Assembly (NCBI RefSeq): GCF_963678635.1
Contig: NC_087069.1
Coordinates: 51,966,938-52,030,937, forward strand
Length of the DNA stretch: 64,000 bases
Origin: Symsagittifera roscoffensis
Lineage: Eukaryota; Xenacoelomorpha; Acoela; Convolutidae
Direction: 5' to 3'
Below are positions 12,293 through 25,983 of the stretch, one piece after another. The notes beneath the pieces are model-generated. The model was not told where the DNA came from. It ran no database searches and saw only the letters and a list, made by a program, of their open reading frames with translations. Each line of letters begins with the position of its first letter. Position 1 is the first letter of the stretch. A program made the position numbers and the translations under genes.

Positions 12293-13317
12293 GTAGAGGA
12301 AAAATGAAACGAACAAAAAATGGCGAACAAAATAAAACGAACAAAATAAAAACTTGCTGAAAATTTGTTATGAGACCAGATTTACTCTGATTTTTTCCTA
12401 TTATTGGTTGTCAAATTGAAAAGTAAATTAATTAGAAAACTTTTTTTTATGCGTGTTTACAATTACCTAAAATAAGTCCACCTGGTTTTGCAGATGACCA
12501 GAAGTAAATTTTATGGAAATCAGGGGCGGGACTGAGGGAAAAGTACGACTTTCCTCTGCAAAAGTTCAAATGCTTTGTACTATTTCATGACCTCAAATTT
12601 TCGGATCAAGTTAACACTCGAACTCAGAATCAAGTTAACATCCTCCCCCTAAACATTCTTTGATGAGGAAAAAGGAAACGAACAAAAAATGGCAATTTAA
12701 AAACTTGCTGAAAGTTCGATATGAGACCAGATTTACTCTGATTTTTTCTATTATTGGTTGTCAAATTGAAAAGTGAATTAATTAGAAACCTTTTTTTATG
12801 CGTGTTACCAATTACCTAAAATAAGTCCACCTGGTTCTGCAGATGACCTGAAGTAAATTTTATGGAAATCAGGGGCGGGACTGGGGGAAAAGCACACCTT
12901 TCCTCTGCAAAAGTTCAAATGCTTTGTACTATTTCATGACCTCAAATTTTCGGATCAAGTTAACACTCGAACTCAGAACCAAGTTAACATCCTCCCCCTA
13001 AACATTCTTTGATGAGGAAAAATGAAACGAACAAAAAATGGCAATTTAAAAAATTGTTGAAAGTTTGATATGAGACCAGATTTATTCTGACTTTTTCCTA
13101 TTATTGGTTGTCAATTTGAAAAGTGAATTAATTAGAAACCTTTTTTTATGCGTGTTACGAATTACCTAAAATAAGTCCACCTGGTTCTGCAGATGACCTG
13201 AAGTAAATTTTATGGAAATCAGGGGCGGGACTGGGGGAAAAGCACGCCTTTCCTCTGCAAAAGTTCAAATGCTTTGTACTATTTCATGAACTCAAATTTT
13301 CGGATCAAGTTAACAAA
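12293..13317 (+). repeat. Tandem repeat, three units of about 350 bp
   Basis: Units start at GAGGAAAAATGAAACGAAC: 12296, 12666 and 13015. Each contains GGCAATTTAAAAA (modified in unit 1), GAGACCAGATTTA, TTATTGGTTGTCAA, TAAGTCCACCTGG, ATCAGGGGCGGGACTG, TGCTTTGTACTATTTCATGA and CTCAAATTTTCGGATCAAG. Unit 1 carries about 20 extra bases. Units are highly similar, so the array is recent. It ends at a run of 19 C (13318-13336). Confidence 0.85.
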
Positions 13318-13340
13318 CCCCCCCCCCCCCCCCCCCAAAT

Positions 13341-13510
13341 AGACCAAGTTAAGATCCTCCATTCCAGCGTTCAATATAATTTAAATCTGCCTAGCGCTGC
13401 ATGTAAAATACTCTTTTCTGATTGGCTGAAAGTTCGAACTCAGAACCAAGTTAACATCCTCCCCCTAAATGAATTTGGGGGAGGGTGGAGGGAGGATGTT
13501 AACTTGGTCC
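13341..13510. repeat. Inverted repeat next to the 350-bp array
   Basis: CCAAGTTAACATCCTCC at 13446 is the exact reverse complement of GGAGGATGTTAACTTGG at 13491, a hairpin with a 28-base loop. A third, direct copy (ACCAAGTTAAGATCCTCC) is at 13342. The same motif occurs inside each 350-bp unit. Confidence 0.7.
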
Positions 13511-15743
13511 AAATTTTTGTCGATTTTTTATCACTATATTGCGTCGCACGAATTGCCTTTTTTTTAGAAAATTTTGCTCACTTTTTGAAACCAAGTTCTC
13601 TATATTAATAAAATTTTGCTCTAGTTGTTGCCTGTGCGTGCTATACTTATCAAACAGATTTCAAACGCAAATTCTAGAACTAGAACATTTTTTTGCTTTA
13701 AAGAGAAGATTGATTTAAAAAGAGTGACCAAAAGTTCCTCAAAAATTTCCTGCAACGGTGCAAAATTTTGATCAGAAAAGTTCCTCAATGAAATAACAAC
13801 CATATGTTTACACGCCCAAAAAAGCCTCCAATTTCCGTTGTGCTCCGTTTCATGTTTTTTCTCGAAAAAATATGGTCTCAGTCGAATTTGTCGGCTTTTA
13901 GAATGTTCCATCAGTTTGTAAGTAATCATAGATTCAAATATATGCAGAGGCTTCTCTTCCAAAATAATCGTATCAAGTGCGATAAATTGCTTTTTTTATT
14001 CTCAGATAAAAATTATCTTCAATGGTTAGAGTTTTGCTTTCAAGCTCAGTGGTAAACTCTCGGAGCAATTTTAGCATCTTAATTGATTTACTGTTGCCAA
14101 AAACAGTAAAAAAGTGCCCTATTTTTTATAGCATGAGCTATTTCCGTCATAAAATACGAGAATGAAATCAGGATAGCCCATTTCCTTATCTGATTCTGAA
14201 TATTCATCCTGAAAAAATTATATCCCTTCAATAGCGGGCTACTTAGCCTAAAATTAGAAAACAGTGAATTTAGGTTTTCAGATTATTTGCTCTGTCTCAA
14301 TGACAATTTCAAAGGGGACCTAAATCAGTCAATTTTCTGAAAGTTCTGCAGAAAGGAAATGAAATCCAATAATTTTCGCCGTCAACTATTTGTTTACCCC
14401 GCATGGAAAACATTGGCCGTTGGTATTTTTATTTGCTTTTCTCAGTGATAAGCAATATCCGGTTTGGCAATTCTAGTTGTCTCAACAACGTCAGAAATTT
14501 GTTCTCTAAATCAAAATCGAACTCAAAACCAGTTTGAAGATGTCATTTAGACATAAAAATTAGCCCCATAGCTTTAGGGGGATGTAAGTTTTTCGGAAAT
14601 TGAACTAAAAATTTTGCAATCAAAAAAGTAAATTACGGATTGCAGAAACAGGATACGGAAAAGATTTTTTCACATATTGTTAACTTGGGGCTGTTTTTTG
14701 ATTTGATATTGATTTTATTTAACCCTAAGTTTTATCAAGGGCGGATCTAGATTTTCCGCGGGAAAAAGGATAGATTTTCATAAAACTTTCGATATTATTT
14801 CAAATGGACTTTACAAGTTTTTTTTTTGTAGAATAGTACCAAATTTTTTTTTTTGTAAAATAGTAGAAAAAGGTTTTGTTTTTGGTTTCAATGAATTCCT
14901 ACACAATGATGCGCCCCCTAAAGCATTAATTTGGGTCATAGAAGTTCATGGACTAACTCCTGCAATTTGTCGATCAACGAAAGTAACAAATAATTAGGGC
15001 TTAACCAAAAATTAAACAAAAAAAAAACGTTTCCTGTATCTTCCTTAGATGTTCATACTTTTTCACCTTTCTTTCATAAGATGTTTTGTGATGTATCAAG
15101 TAGCTTTCCTTTTTGGATTAAGAGCTTTTGTTTTTTCTTAGTTACCCCATATTACCTTGATTGAAAAGGGTATTAGGTTATATTAAGGCAGAAGTAATTA
15201 CTTGCAACAATTTTGAGAAGATTATATATTAGGAAATTATCAAGAGGGGGCTTCATGTGATAGGATCCGGAGCGAATGATAGTATCCTATTTCAAAAAGA
15301 ATCCCTAAATTTTTGTGCTGTTTTCAGGAAATGAAAAAAGGAAATTGACGCTAAAGTTCAACTCGATTCAATTTAGCAAAATAAGAAATGCAATAATCTC
15401 AAATTGAATAAGCTAAGCTGACTAAACTTAAAAAAAAACAACATTTAGTTTCAGTTCGACCAAAAATGCCTTGCATGTTTCTTATTGCTTTCCAATTTCC
15501 GTTTTTGTTTTGAAATTTTCAAACTAACCAACACAAATAAAAAGAGTTCAAAGATCATATGATACTTTCCGATTGATTTATCAAAAATATATATGGCGAA
15601 AAATTATGATGTAGTTGTGCTCGGAATAATTTTTTTTCTGTCAAAAAAGTCAAGGAACTTTATTACCAGAAAAGTTTTAAAGGAATTTTTTTTTTGAATT
15701 GCGTTCTGAAAAACCTGTCGTCAGTTTCACATTAAGTAAACTT
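13511..15743. other. No gene seen
   Basis: Overlapping open frames at 13621-13962 (minus, 113 codons) and 13804-14055 (plus) have no recognisable domain or splice context. A hAT-like terminus lies at 14740. Confidence 0.45.
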
Positions 15744-16242
15744 AACAAGATTGCTCGTATCAGGGCAAAGCCCTGAATGTTCCGACTGCCTTTTAACGTT
15801 TATGGAGCAGTAAAAACACTAAAAAAATTAAATGTAAAAAAAAAAATTTTATGAAAATCATCCCCCCACACGTCATTTAAAGTACAAAAAGATAGATTTA
15901 GCTCCTTGTAACAAATCTATTATGGCTAATTAGCTTCTTTCAACCAATTTGGAACGATTTTAAGACGGATTAACTCTCCGCTTATGCGTTAATAGCGCGA
16001 AATTTATCGCGCGTTAATTGTCCCAAATTGGCCAAAATGGCAATCTGTAAACCCCCATAACTTTACGAAAAATGATCACAGGTGAAATATCTTTTCAAAT
16101 TTCAGCTCAGAACAACAATACCTTTTGAATGATATAAAAATTCCGTCCAAAATGGCTAGTTAAAAAGTCGAAATTTGTCTGAAGAAAAAAAAACCCACCC
16201 GAGCACAAATATTCCGTTACTTTCGTATCGAACGTCGGAACA
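15744..16242 (-). mobile_element. F1 MITE-like element, copy C
   Basis: Reverse orientation: AACAAGATTGCTCGTATCAG, hairpin with a GGCAAAGCC loop variant, CACACGTCATTTAAAG, central CG-rich core, GAGCACAAATATTCCG, and GTCGGAACA at the end. Nearly full length. Confidence 0.75.
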
Positions 16243-16974
16243 ACAAGCATATGTTTTTGCGAAAATTTGGGGGTTTTAAACTTGCCAATTTGGCCGATGT
16301 GGAATAAATATTGCGCAAGTTTCATCATTTTTCGTTAGATTGTGCGTTGGATTGAGCGCAAACGGCAAATAACCTTGCTCAAAATTGGTTCTAAAATGGA
16401 AACGCATTAGTAGAAAAAGAAAATATCAATTTGTTTTGGACATTTCGCGGGGAGAAGAATCAATTTTTTCTTAGATGCACTCTTTTGTTGACACAATTTT
16501 GATTTCGGCTTATGACGTAAAATTGAAGATCCAAATTTCTAGTTACTAGCGGATGCGGGTACTGCAATTGCAAGTCGCTAATCAGTGCTTTTCATTACCA
16601 AAAATGCTGGTTTACCTGCGCCAATTTGGCATAAACTCCGCAATCGCAAATCAGTACCAAGTCTGTCTTCGATTTAAGTTAACTTTTTGTCGTCAAGTTT
16701 GTCGTCCATTTTGAGTGCGCCAAATAGCGATAGAAAACAAAGTAGAAAACTAATCTAAGAAATTGACAATATTATCTGATTTTGTTTTTATTGACTAAAT
16801 AGGAAATATACGATACAATTAGATCTCCACAAAAAAGGAAAGTAAATCTAATTGACGCCATTAAGTATTAACTCCTCATATTGGTTTCAAAACCAATAAC
16901 TGGTGGCATTTATACACAATGTTCTTTGCGCATAAATTTTTTCAGTTTACTCGCCTTAATTTGTAATCTGACTA

Positions 16975-17240
16975 TCGAAGAAAAGATAGCATATTCGTGC
17001 TCGGCATGGTTTTTTTCTCAAACAATTTTTTCTAAATTTTAACTAGCCGCTTTCAAACATAAGTTTTTAAACTATCGGAAAAGATGATGTTTTGAGTTCA
17101 AATTTGAAGAGATACTTCACTTGTTTTAAGTTTTTTATTTTTATATCAGTTTAAAATTTTTATCTTGACTTGTCAACGAAAAATAACACGCGATGTTTAG
17201 TTTGTTCATTTAACGCATAAATGACTGTTTAATCTGCCTC
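16975..17240 (+). repeat. Decayed F1 fragment
   Basis: TTCGTGCTCGGCATGG, TTTTAACTAGCCGCTTT, TTGAGTTCAAATTTGAAGAG and AACACGCGATGTTTAG follow the order of copy A with many changes. A further scrap with CACAATTTTTTTCGTGCG and AAGCGTAAGCGG lies at 17820-17905. Confidence 0.5.
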
Positions 17241-17319
17241 AGAAATTTTCACAATTTAAAAACTGTTTTTTGTAGGTTTTTTCCCAGGAAAAATTAAACA
17301 TCAATTTATCGATTTAGAG

Positions 17320-17322
<3 letters not shown>

Positions 17323-17368
<46 letters not shown>

Positions 17369-17369
17369 C
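17323..17369 (+). repeat. (GA)n microsatellite
   Basis: GATA/GA tract followed by about 18 GA units with one GC interruption. Confidence 0.95.
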
Positions 17370-18889
17370 TGCAGTAAAGCTGCATATTCTCTAATTAAAA
17401 TTTGAAGATGTTGCAACTTCAAAAAACATCAAAAAAATTGCAAAACAAATTGCTTACTTGTAATCAAAAACTCAAAAACCAGTTAAAACTTAATCAATTA
17501 TTGAAGAAAAACACCGCACGGTTGTTGTCATAGTTTTGTCATTTTGTTAATTTTTTGTTAGTTACGTTCATTTCTGAAATCTTTTTAGCGTTTCCTTTTC
17601 AAATGGTTTGTCGGTTTATGTTCCAACAACTAAAATTTTAATTTTCAAATGGTTCAAATTTTTCAAAGTTTTTATTGTTTTGAGATTTGATGAAAACGAC
17701 GAAATTTTTGTCTTTAGGGTATTTTTTCTTTCAAGTTTCATTTTTTTAACCAGCTTTTTTCGATAAAATTTTCGGCAAATAACTGATACTTAACTTGCGC
17801 AAAGTAAATTACTATTAAAAATTTACACTTTAAGGGACATTTAACGCACAATTTTTTTCGTGCGATAAAAGCGTAAGCGGCAAATAAAAAAATTCCAAAT
17901 TGTTTTTGAGCAGGAGTTTTGACTTTGATACTTTAATAAAAGGTTGCCAGAGGCAAAATAGATCTATCTGTTTTTTGAACAACACTTTGATGGAAAACTA
18001 TAAGAAAAATAAGATTATAGTATGTCCTGTTTTTTAAGGTTTTTTCATTCAATTTAAAATTTATCGGGAAATTAATTGGTGGTCGGATTAATCAATGCTT
18101 TGTTCTGGCTCGAAAAGTCTTGATCATTTTCTGTTCTTTTTGTTCATTAACAGTTTAACATAATAGTCTTCAAAGCCTTATTTTTAATCGACGAAGTCAG
18201 TTCTTTGAAAATCCAAAAGGCGACAACGAACTTTCAGGAAAAAAAACACTTTGAAAAAGTTATGTAATTTCTCAATCTCGACACTATCAATACCAAATTG
18301 AAAAAAAAAATTATTGGCACATCGAGCCAGTTGAAATTTTATAATAGGTATGTAACATCTTCATCTCAATTATAGGACATGATTGCTGCATTAAATCTCA
18401 AATTTCGTACTTGATTGCTGCAGTTAATTTTAAAACTTTGATTTTTCCCTTTTGATAAAATTGAGCTTTGAGCTTCGCCACATAACGATTACAAACAATT
18501 TTTTTGAATACAAATTATAATTTTACAAAAAAACCAGGATATTAAATTGCGCCCAGCGGCGACGCTTAAAGAAATGTTTGAAGAAAAAACAAGTTATAAC
18601 AAATTGACAAGTTATAACAAAAGACAAAATTTTATACTTCCCCAAAAATTTTCGAAAAGTTTAGACTTATTCCTTTAGCTTAGATTTTCTGTTTTTTAAA
18701 CTATGGTTTCAGACTGCGCTCTGAAATATATTTTTAAAAAGTTTCTTATCTTTTTTCTCATTTTTAATTTAATTGTTTAAAACGTTTATCTATCACAATC
18801 TTAAGAATTAGATTTTTTCTTCTATTTTATTATAATTGCAAATTGAGGCAAGCAAACTAGTCCCAACCACTGAGTTGCCACAAATCAAT

Positions 18890-19120
18890 TTGAGCGCATT
18901 AATCCGCCGCTTACGCGTGTTATAAGCAAGCATTATATTGTGCGTTGATTATACCCAACTGGTCAAAATAGTAATTTTAAATCCCCATAAATTACGGAAA
19001 ATGATCACCGACAAAATATCCTTTTGAAATTTAGCTCAGGACAACAATATTTTTTGGATATTTTTTCAAAAAGGTCGAAAATCGACTGACATGAATATTC
19101 CGCACTTTCTTTGAGTCCTT
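18890..19120 (-). repeat. Decayed F1 fragment
   Basis: CCGCCGCTTACGCGTGTTAT, TTGTGCGTTGATTATACCC, AATGATCACCGAC and GCTCAGGACAACAATA match the minus-oriented copies B and C. A similar fragment is at 20955-21120 (GCGCGTTAATTGTCCC, GAGCTCAGGGCGTC). Confidence 0.5.
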
Positions 19121-21254
19121 GAGTCATATATTAAAACACAAACTTTTGAGCATTTACACGAGAAAATTTTATTGTTAGAAAAACATTTTGAAATTAGCTT
19201 AAGAAAGCATAATGAATTTGCATGGTTGTCGGTGATGAAATTTGCCTTTTTTGTAAGTCAGGGTAGCTGTTAAATTTTAAAGCTGCTTAGAAATTTAATT
19301 TCTTGTGTTTGCCGCTAATATGCTTTTCCTTTCTCCATCCGTGGCAATATTGCCCCGTCTAATTTCGTCTCCTAATGTGCAACCCTTTTTTATGACCTAC
19401 GCGGGGACTGATTTCTATTGAAGTTTATAATTGGTTGTTGCTTTGAAGCAGCAGTCCTGTACATGCTAATAGATGATTGAAGAGGAGATTATTGATTGGA
19501 AAGATGTATTAGTGTAGTGTAGTGTATTAGTATTAGTGCAACGATTTGGATTGGAAAAAGAATGTTCGTAATTTTTTAAATTTGGTTTTTGGTACAACAA
19601 GCTAAAGATCTTGGATTCGACCCCGTAAAATTTTTAACCAAAAAAAATATAAAACTATCAGCAATTCAGCAATTAATTCGGATCAATTCAATTGACCCCC
19701 CCCTCCCCCTCCTATGGGGGAATTGGATGCTTTAGATAACCTTAAATATGAGTTTTCAAACGTTTCCAAGAAAAATTGAACTTCGAGATTTTTTTATAGC
19801 TGTTTCGGGGCAATATTTTTTGGTTGACCGAGAAAATTGTTTTCTTGGTATCAAAGGCGATCTCCCATCTGTGGATGCCCACTGAATAAAAAACGTGTCG
19901 AACTTTTAGAGGAGGGAGTGTTTTCCTTATCCTTTCTAAATCAATCCCTGCCTGAAAATGGTTCCTTAGAACTTCAAAAACCTGCTCTACTTATTTTTTA
20001 TTGAAGCTTTTTATTCTCAACATTTGCTGGAATTTTACGCCTCAATTTTGTTATCTTTTTTGAGACCATTTCAAAAAATCGGTTGAAGTTTTTATTGGTC
20101 AATGCATCTTTCGCCATAAACTCATCCATTGTATATGGTTTTAATTTGACCAACTTGAGTTCCAGCCTAGTCTGGAATTAGCATATTTTTTCTCAAAGGC
20201 TATTTTTATCACTGCGCACTTCAAGTTTATTACATGGCAATGTGACAAGACGAATCGAAGCAGATCAGTTTATGACATTTTGAATGAATAACAAATGAGC
20301 CAAAAGAGAGATTTTTTGTTTTCCATCGAAAAAAAGGAAGCGCAAAACCAATTAAGATTGAAGCGAGGCTTAAAATATGCATTTGTTTGGTGATTTTAAA
20401 GTTCAACGCTCTAAATAGGACGTTCTGAGTTTACCTTTAAGATCGTTCAAAGGCCAAAAAAGGTTGTTTCTTGTCAGCTACCTGCCAAACAGAAGACTTT
20501 ATTGATTTAGCGCAGCAGAAAACAAATAAATGAGATTGTATATCCGGTGTTTAAATTTCAAAGAAGTTTATTAGAGGAAAGAACATGTGTTTTTGAGATA
20601 AGAAACCACTAAATCAAGGCTTAGTGTTGATATTTGCCTACGGGTTAGCATCCGGAAGTATTTGCAAAGAATGACCAGTTTGCTCATTTTAGGGTAAAAC
20701 TCTGATGGTTCCATATTAAGGGTTTAAGGAAAAGTCACCATATTAAAAAAAATTTAAAAAATTTTAAGCAAAAATTGAAGAAAATGGGTTTTTCAGACTT
20801 TTTTGAAACGCAGATTTTTCACGCAATGAAGAGAGCAAAAAAAATTATCGAGCACCCAGTAATTTTTTTATTAGTTTCAAAGATTTTTCCTCAAATCAAA
20901 TTGAAAACAACTTCTGCTAAATTGCAGCTCACATGTTAACTAAAACAAAAAAAAATGCGCGTTAATTGTCCCAATATGATGAAATTGGCAATGGTCAAAC
21001 AGCCATTTTTTTTACAAAAAATTGTCACAGTTAAATTATTGTGTTCAGTTTGAGCTCAGGGCGTCATTGTTTTTGAGATGATACCAAACTGCATTCAAAA
21101 CTGGCTAGTTGAAAATACATAACTTCTTCAAAAAAAGAAGAAATATCACAAAAATTTCAACCTTGTCGACCAAGTCGAAAATATTTTTATAAAGTAAAAA
21201 AACAGAATTTTTCTGGAAGCTCGTTTTTTGTTGATCAGAAAAAGACAATTATAC

Positions 21255-22247
21255 CCATAAAACTTGGTTTAAATCTAATTTTATGCTGCCAACATGGTGT
21301 CAAATTCAAGATGTCATTACCCAAGAGGAAAAGAAATGTTTGCAACCGATTTTATACATAGAATGTAGCAGATAGAAAAAGAGACTTTAATAGATTTAAA
21401 ACCGATGAAGTTTATTTAAAAACTCAAAAGTCAATTTACATCGGTTCTAAATCGGTTTAAATCTGTTTTGTCATAGTTTTTGGGTATAATTTTTCTACGG
21501 TTTTAATTAACCATAGAATGGATTTTCCACTACTTTTTTGAAGACCCAAATTATGCAGATTACACACAGTTTGTTTCCAGTTTATCTAGCCTATCAAACA
21601 AAAGAAAAATAGTTCCAGACAAATTTTTAACATATGCCCGAAATGTTTAGCCTGAAATGGGCGACAAGCATAAAAAATATCTAAATTTTCTGCGCCAAAT
21701 TTTGCTTATTTTTATTTTGGTATTTTCAACTATATGCTATGTGACTATCAATTATGAGACTGGAACATTGATAATAAAATGACGTTCGAAAAAATTTTGC
21801 ATAGTTGTACTTCTCCTTACCGCGGGAACACTTAGTTCTGCACATTTTTAAGGGAATCCCTCAACCGCAAAAGCTTGCGGTGCAAAACTCTCTTGTAGAT
21901 TTGATGGTTTTTACTATCTTGCAAATTTCCATTTGAATCGATTCATATCGATTATTTTTGGTACAGAGAATCTCTTGGCCCTAATTTTTTTCCTCTTATT
22001 AAAATGATCTTGCCACCTTTTTCCTCTTGGTACCCAAGAGAGAACCTCCGTTTTTTTCCTCTTGATACTCAAAAGAGTTTCTCCTGGAAAACTTTTTTTT
22101 TCTACCGTAAAAATCCATTTAAATCATTCTAAATCAATTTATGTATCTAAATGGGCTATGGTTAATAGATTTGTATACAGTATTTCATCAGGACCAAAAT
22201 CGGTTTAAATCGATTTCAATCTCAAATTTGTCAATGCGGGTTTGTCA
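21255..22247. repeat. F3-like element with TTTAAATCGATTT units
   Basis: Repeated near-palindromes such as ATCGGTTTAAATCGATTT and ATCGGTTCTAAATCGG cluster at 21345-21470 and 22100-22225, with AATGCGGGTTTG at the right edge. The layout matches F3, but the motif differs and the left terminus is uncertain. Confidence 0.4.
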
Positions 22248-23811
22248 TTGCACATTTTATCGATGCTAGCCATGTGTTGGTTGCTTCAGCTTGTGAGAGA
22301 ACTCTAATCTAGATATTACAAGTATCACAGTTGAAGTTCAGATGCTCTCAAGTGATAAATCATATCAACGCTATTCTAGTAGCGTTTTGAAATAAATTCG
22401 AAGAAGTTCTCTGTGCCAAAACGATCCTTTCGAGATTTTTGCTTTTTAAATTTAGCGTTGATTAATGATTAAAGCAACTTTTTGAGGATTTTTTCATTTG
22501 CTCTCAAACACAAAGAGGCGGAGAAAATGTTTCGAATAAAAAGAATGTTTTTCTTGAGGTTTTTAAGCAAAGTTGAATGCGGTGGGGTCGGATCATTCTG
22601 AACAAAATTATGAAAAAAAAACATCTGAAGTTTTATTGAAATAACTTTGTCCTGGCTTAAGGGGATTTCGAATTCTTCATAGGGTCTTGTTTTTTGCAAG
22701 ACAATAAACACATATTGTAGGAATCACAACCAAAAACAAAAGAACAGCTGACTGCAAATTATTCCTACTTTGACTGCAAATATATATCTACCATTTTTTA
22801 TCAGATATTTAATTTGAATGAAATCATATCGTAAATTTTTATGTACGTTTTTGACTCCATAAAATTTCAAATTATTTTATCAAAATGCCATCTAACTTGT
22901 AGGAAAACATATCTTGCCAAAACATTGTTTTCTAGTTTTAATAGCCTGTATTGAATTATCAACAAAGAGCATTTTAACATACACTCCAACTATGTCCAGC
23001 AGACTGAAAATTTTTTTGCAAAAAATGAGCATTTGCCAGGGCGTCAATAAATTAGGAGAATAACAAATTATATATTTTTTCTTTGTCAAGAGAACGGAAA
23101 CGCGAAAAAAGCTACGAAGCAAAAGCTAAACAAGACTGCTCGTTTGAGAGTAAAATTCTGCATATTCCGTCTGTCTCATACTAGGTCTTTCGTAGTTTTG
23201 TTTTGCAAAAAAAAGCGTTAAAAAATTGATTTTTCAAAAAAAAAATTGCTCCCACACGCTAAAAATGAAAGCTTACATTTTGAGCTTATTTGGCAATATT
23301 TTAATCAAATAGTTTGCCGCAATCAAATTTTTCAGTATTTATAATTTGTTCTGATTTGCAGCTTAGGCTAAGGGTTTATGCATATTAGAAGCTTCGCGCG
23401 CAGTTATTTCACCCAAATTGCATTTTACTTTTTAAGAAAACAAATGAACCAAATGCTTCTATGATAAAGGAATTAAGTGAAAAAAGAAACTGGTTATTTG
23501 ATATCTCATCAATTTTTTCCTAGGATGAGAACCGATTGCAACAAAATTGCCTCGCTGAAATTCGAAAACTGGTTTGTTTATAGGCCCTCGTGATTTCAGT
23601 CATTTCATTTGCAATCTGTCTAAGAAAAGGATTTTTTTTCAACGTATAATAGTTCCCTGATTGTCATGGTATATGTGTTATTTTTTCTAGCAAGCGTGAA
23701 AATTTGATTTTTTTAAAAATCTTATAAGCCCCATTTGACTGACATGGTATGCGTTTAATAATAAATACAACCCTATTTGAAAAAATCTCTTTTTATAAAA
23801 AAATGATTGGC

Positions 23812-24248
23812 AACTTCCCAAATGGTATAATTCCCAAATGGCATAAAAAAGAAACTTTTCCCACATGGCATAAATTCTAACTTTTCGTTGTAAGTCAAAC
23901 GTTTTCTATCAATTTCTAATTCTTTGTTTTGCGAGAAACCAAACCATGTGGGCAAAATATGAAATCAATTGCTTCCAAACAAATGTTAATCGACAAATTT
24001 GGCAAAAAATTTGACCACAAGAAGCTAATCAGCAACCAAAAGCTTATGCTTTTCGCTTTGGATAAAAAACATTCAGCATCTTTTCAAGATAAAAAGTCAA
24101 TCGACATTTTAATTGACAACTTGACAATTTGTCTCATATTTTCATCAAAAAGTTGTTCTCGTTTTTTTAATGCAACTGTTGCATGAAAATTATGCCATTT
24201 GGGAAGTTTTTCATTTTTAAGCCATTTGGTAATTATGCCATTTGAGAC
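23812..24248. mobile_element. F5 element with arrayed subterminal motifs
   Basis: The left 70 bases hold three CCCAAATGGCATAA-type motifs (23817, 23833, 23861). The right 60 bases hold three in the opposite orientation (ATTATGCCATTTGGG at 24190, GCCATTTGG, ATGCCATTTGAG). The middle has an 85-codon ORF of ordinary AT-rich composition that I do not accept as a gene. Clustered subterminal repeats are typical of DNA transposon ends. Confidence 0.6.
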
Positions 24249-24595
24249 GTAATCAAATGATTAATATACAAAGTTTATTTATTCTTTCACCATTTCCCAA
24301 GTTTATATGGGTATTAATGTCAATTTAGATCTTATATTTGTCAGCTGAACTGAAACGTCAAAACATGATAAAGGAGGGAGTTTTAAACGAAACAGGAAGT
24401 GATCAAAATATCAAACAGGAAGTTAATCAAATCTATTCATGCATTTTGTGTATATTTTTAGATTAACGTTTAGCCAAACGTTTAGCAGAGTCTTTACGTT
24501 GAAGTACGAATCGATTCAGGTTTAGTTAGCTTTGAGGGCATTTTAGTTTAAATAGTTTCTCAATAAATTAGTTGAATGGAACTTTCAGACAGGAA

Positions 24596-24856
24596 ACCAG
24601 GATTTTATTACGAGGGTAGGGGGGGTTTTGAAAAAAAAACAGGCCGTTTTGACAAAAAAAAATGCTGTTTTTCGGAGAGCGCTACCCCTTGAAAACTATA
24701 CTAAATTAGCGTTGAAGGTCTCTTTATAAAAACTTTAGCGTTAATTGATCAAACATGGATATAAAATAGTACCCAAAGGGGATCTTTAGCTAGTCCTGAA
24801 ACTAAATCGGAATGGATCTCGTGGGGGTTTTCCGCCTAATTTAATCCGCTACTGAA
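24596..24856 (+). mobile_element. F2 hAT-like MITE copy, partial
   Basis: Contains GGCCGTTTTGAC, GAGAGCGCTACCCC, AATAGTACCCAAAGGGGAT and ends near AATCCGCTACTGA (24845-24857). An adjoining partial copy of the same family follows from about 25020. Confidence 0.5.
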
Positions 24857-25019
24857 TCAGTTTATCAGGAGCAGACGAGCCTCTCAACAAAATCGATTCC
24901 TGGAGGAATTTGAATCCTTTGAAGCCAACAAAGCCATTTTTGTTTATTTTTACAGAGTTTATATTAAAGGCCAATTCAGTGCAAAAGAGCTGAAGATAGT
25001 TCAAAGCGCTTGAAAGTAC

Positions 25020-25235
25020 CCATGTTTGGGAGAGCCGTGAGCCGGAAAAAAAATTACATTTTGCCAAAAAATGATACCAAAATTATAAGAAAAGTTTTAG
25101 GGTCGATGATCAGCCAAATCTGGATATTTTAAAACAATACCCAAGGGGAGACTCTTTGGGTCGGCAGGGGGTCAAATCCATAAAGGGGGGGGGGGGCGTG
25201 GGGGCTAATTCCGCCTCCACTCCACCTTGTTTTTT
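25020..25235 (+). mobile_element. F2 hAT-like MITE copy, partial
   Basis: AAGTTTTAGGGTCGATGATC, AAGGGGAGACTCTTTGGGTC, a poly-G run and CCGCCTCCACTCC belong to the 3' half of the family. The left half is missing or decayed. Confidence 0.5.
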
Positions 25236-25983
25236 TTCCTGAAATGATCGTTAACACAACATGAGAATTCGGGTATTAACTATATTGAAACTTTTGCACT
25301 TTCCCGAATTGTTGCAAGTCTAAAATAGGCATTTTTTAAATCACATTTAGTAGACTAGTAGTTTTGTGAAACATTCAGCGGTAATCTGCGGTATGGTATG
25401 GACATTTGATTGATGTTCTTTGTGAAATCATTTTATTGTTCCGACTTCCAATTTAAATTTAATAATAATACAAATTATTGTTTCCAAAAAAAAACAGTTC
25501 TAACATTTCATCTGCTGTAAAGAACGATTATTTTTGTTTGATAAAAATCTACCCCTGAAAATTCTGAGAATTGACGCTTCACGGGTAGTTTGATACCGAC
25601 GATAGAGAGTTATTCTATAGTAACATACTTCGATTGCACTAAAAATGGACACAATTAAAGGAAAAGGTATTCTTGAGTCCTTTTCTTCCCGTTTCTCCAT
25701 GGAAACGAATCAGGGTCTAAAATGCACTGTTTTTCGTTGGTGCCTACAAAAAATATATTAAATTTAAAAAGGATTAGCCTTGGTCAAAATGACTATACGA
25801 GGTTATTTTTTGTCAATAAGTTGTCAATTTAGGGAGTTTATTGATTTATTACATCAGACAGAACCAGAAAAAAAAGATTGCAAAATGGAATTGAAATATG
25901 CATTAAACGAGGAAATATGGTTGCTGAATTACTGCATTCGTATTACAGTATTTTGGCTGCTAATTTTGAATTTTCATCTGACA

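Noticed and set aside
13621-14055. 113-codon minus and 83-codon plus overlapping ORFs
   Set aside because: No domain, no splice signals that fit, and both strands are open to a similar degree.
19585-19635. Possible tRNA fragment with box B-like GGATTCGACCCC
   Set aside because: No box A at the right distance and no foldable stems; at most a SINE scrap.
23929-24186. 85-codon lysine-rich ORF
   Set aside because: It is the interior of the F5 element, and its composition mirrors the AT-rich sequence; no transposase features.
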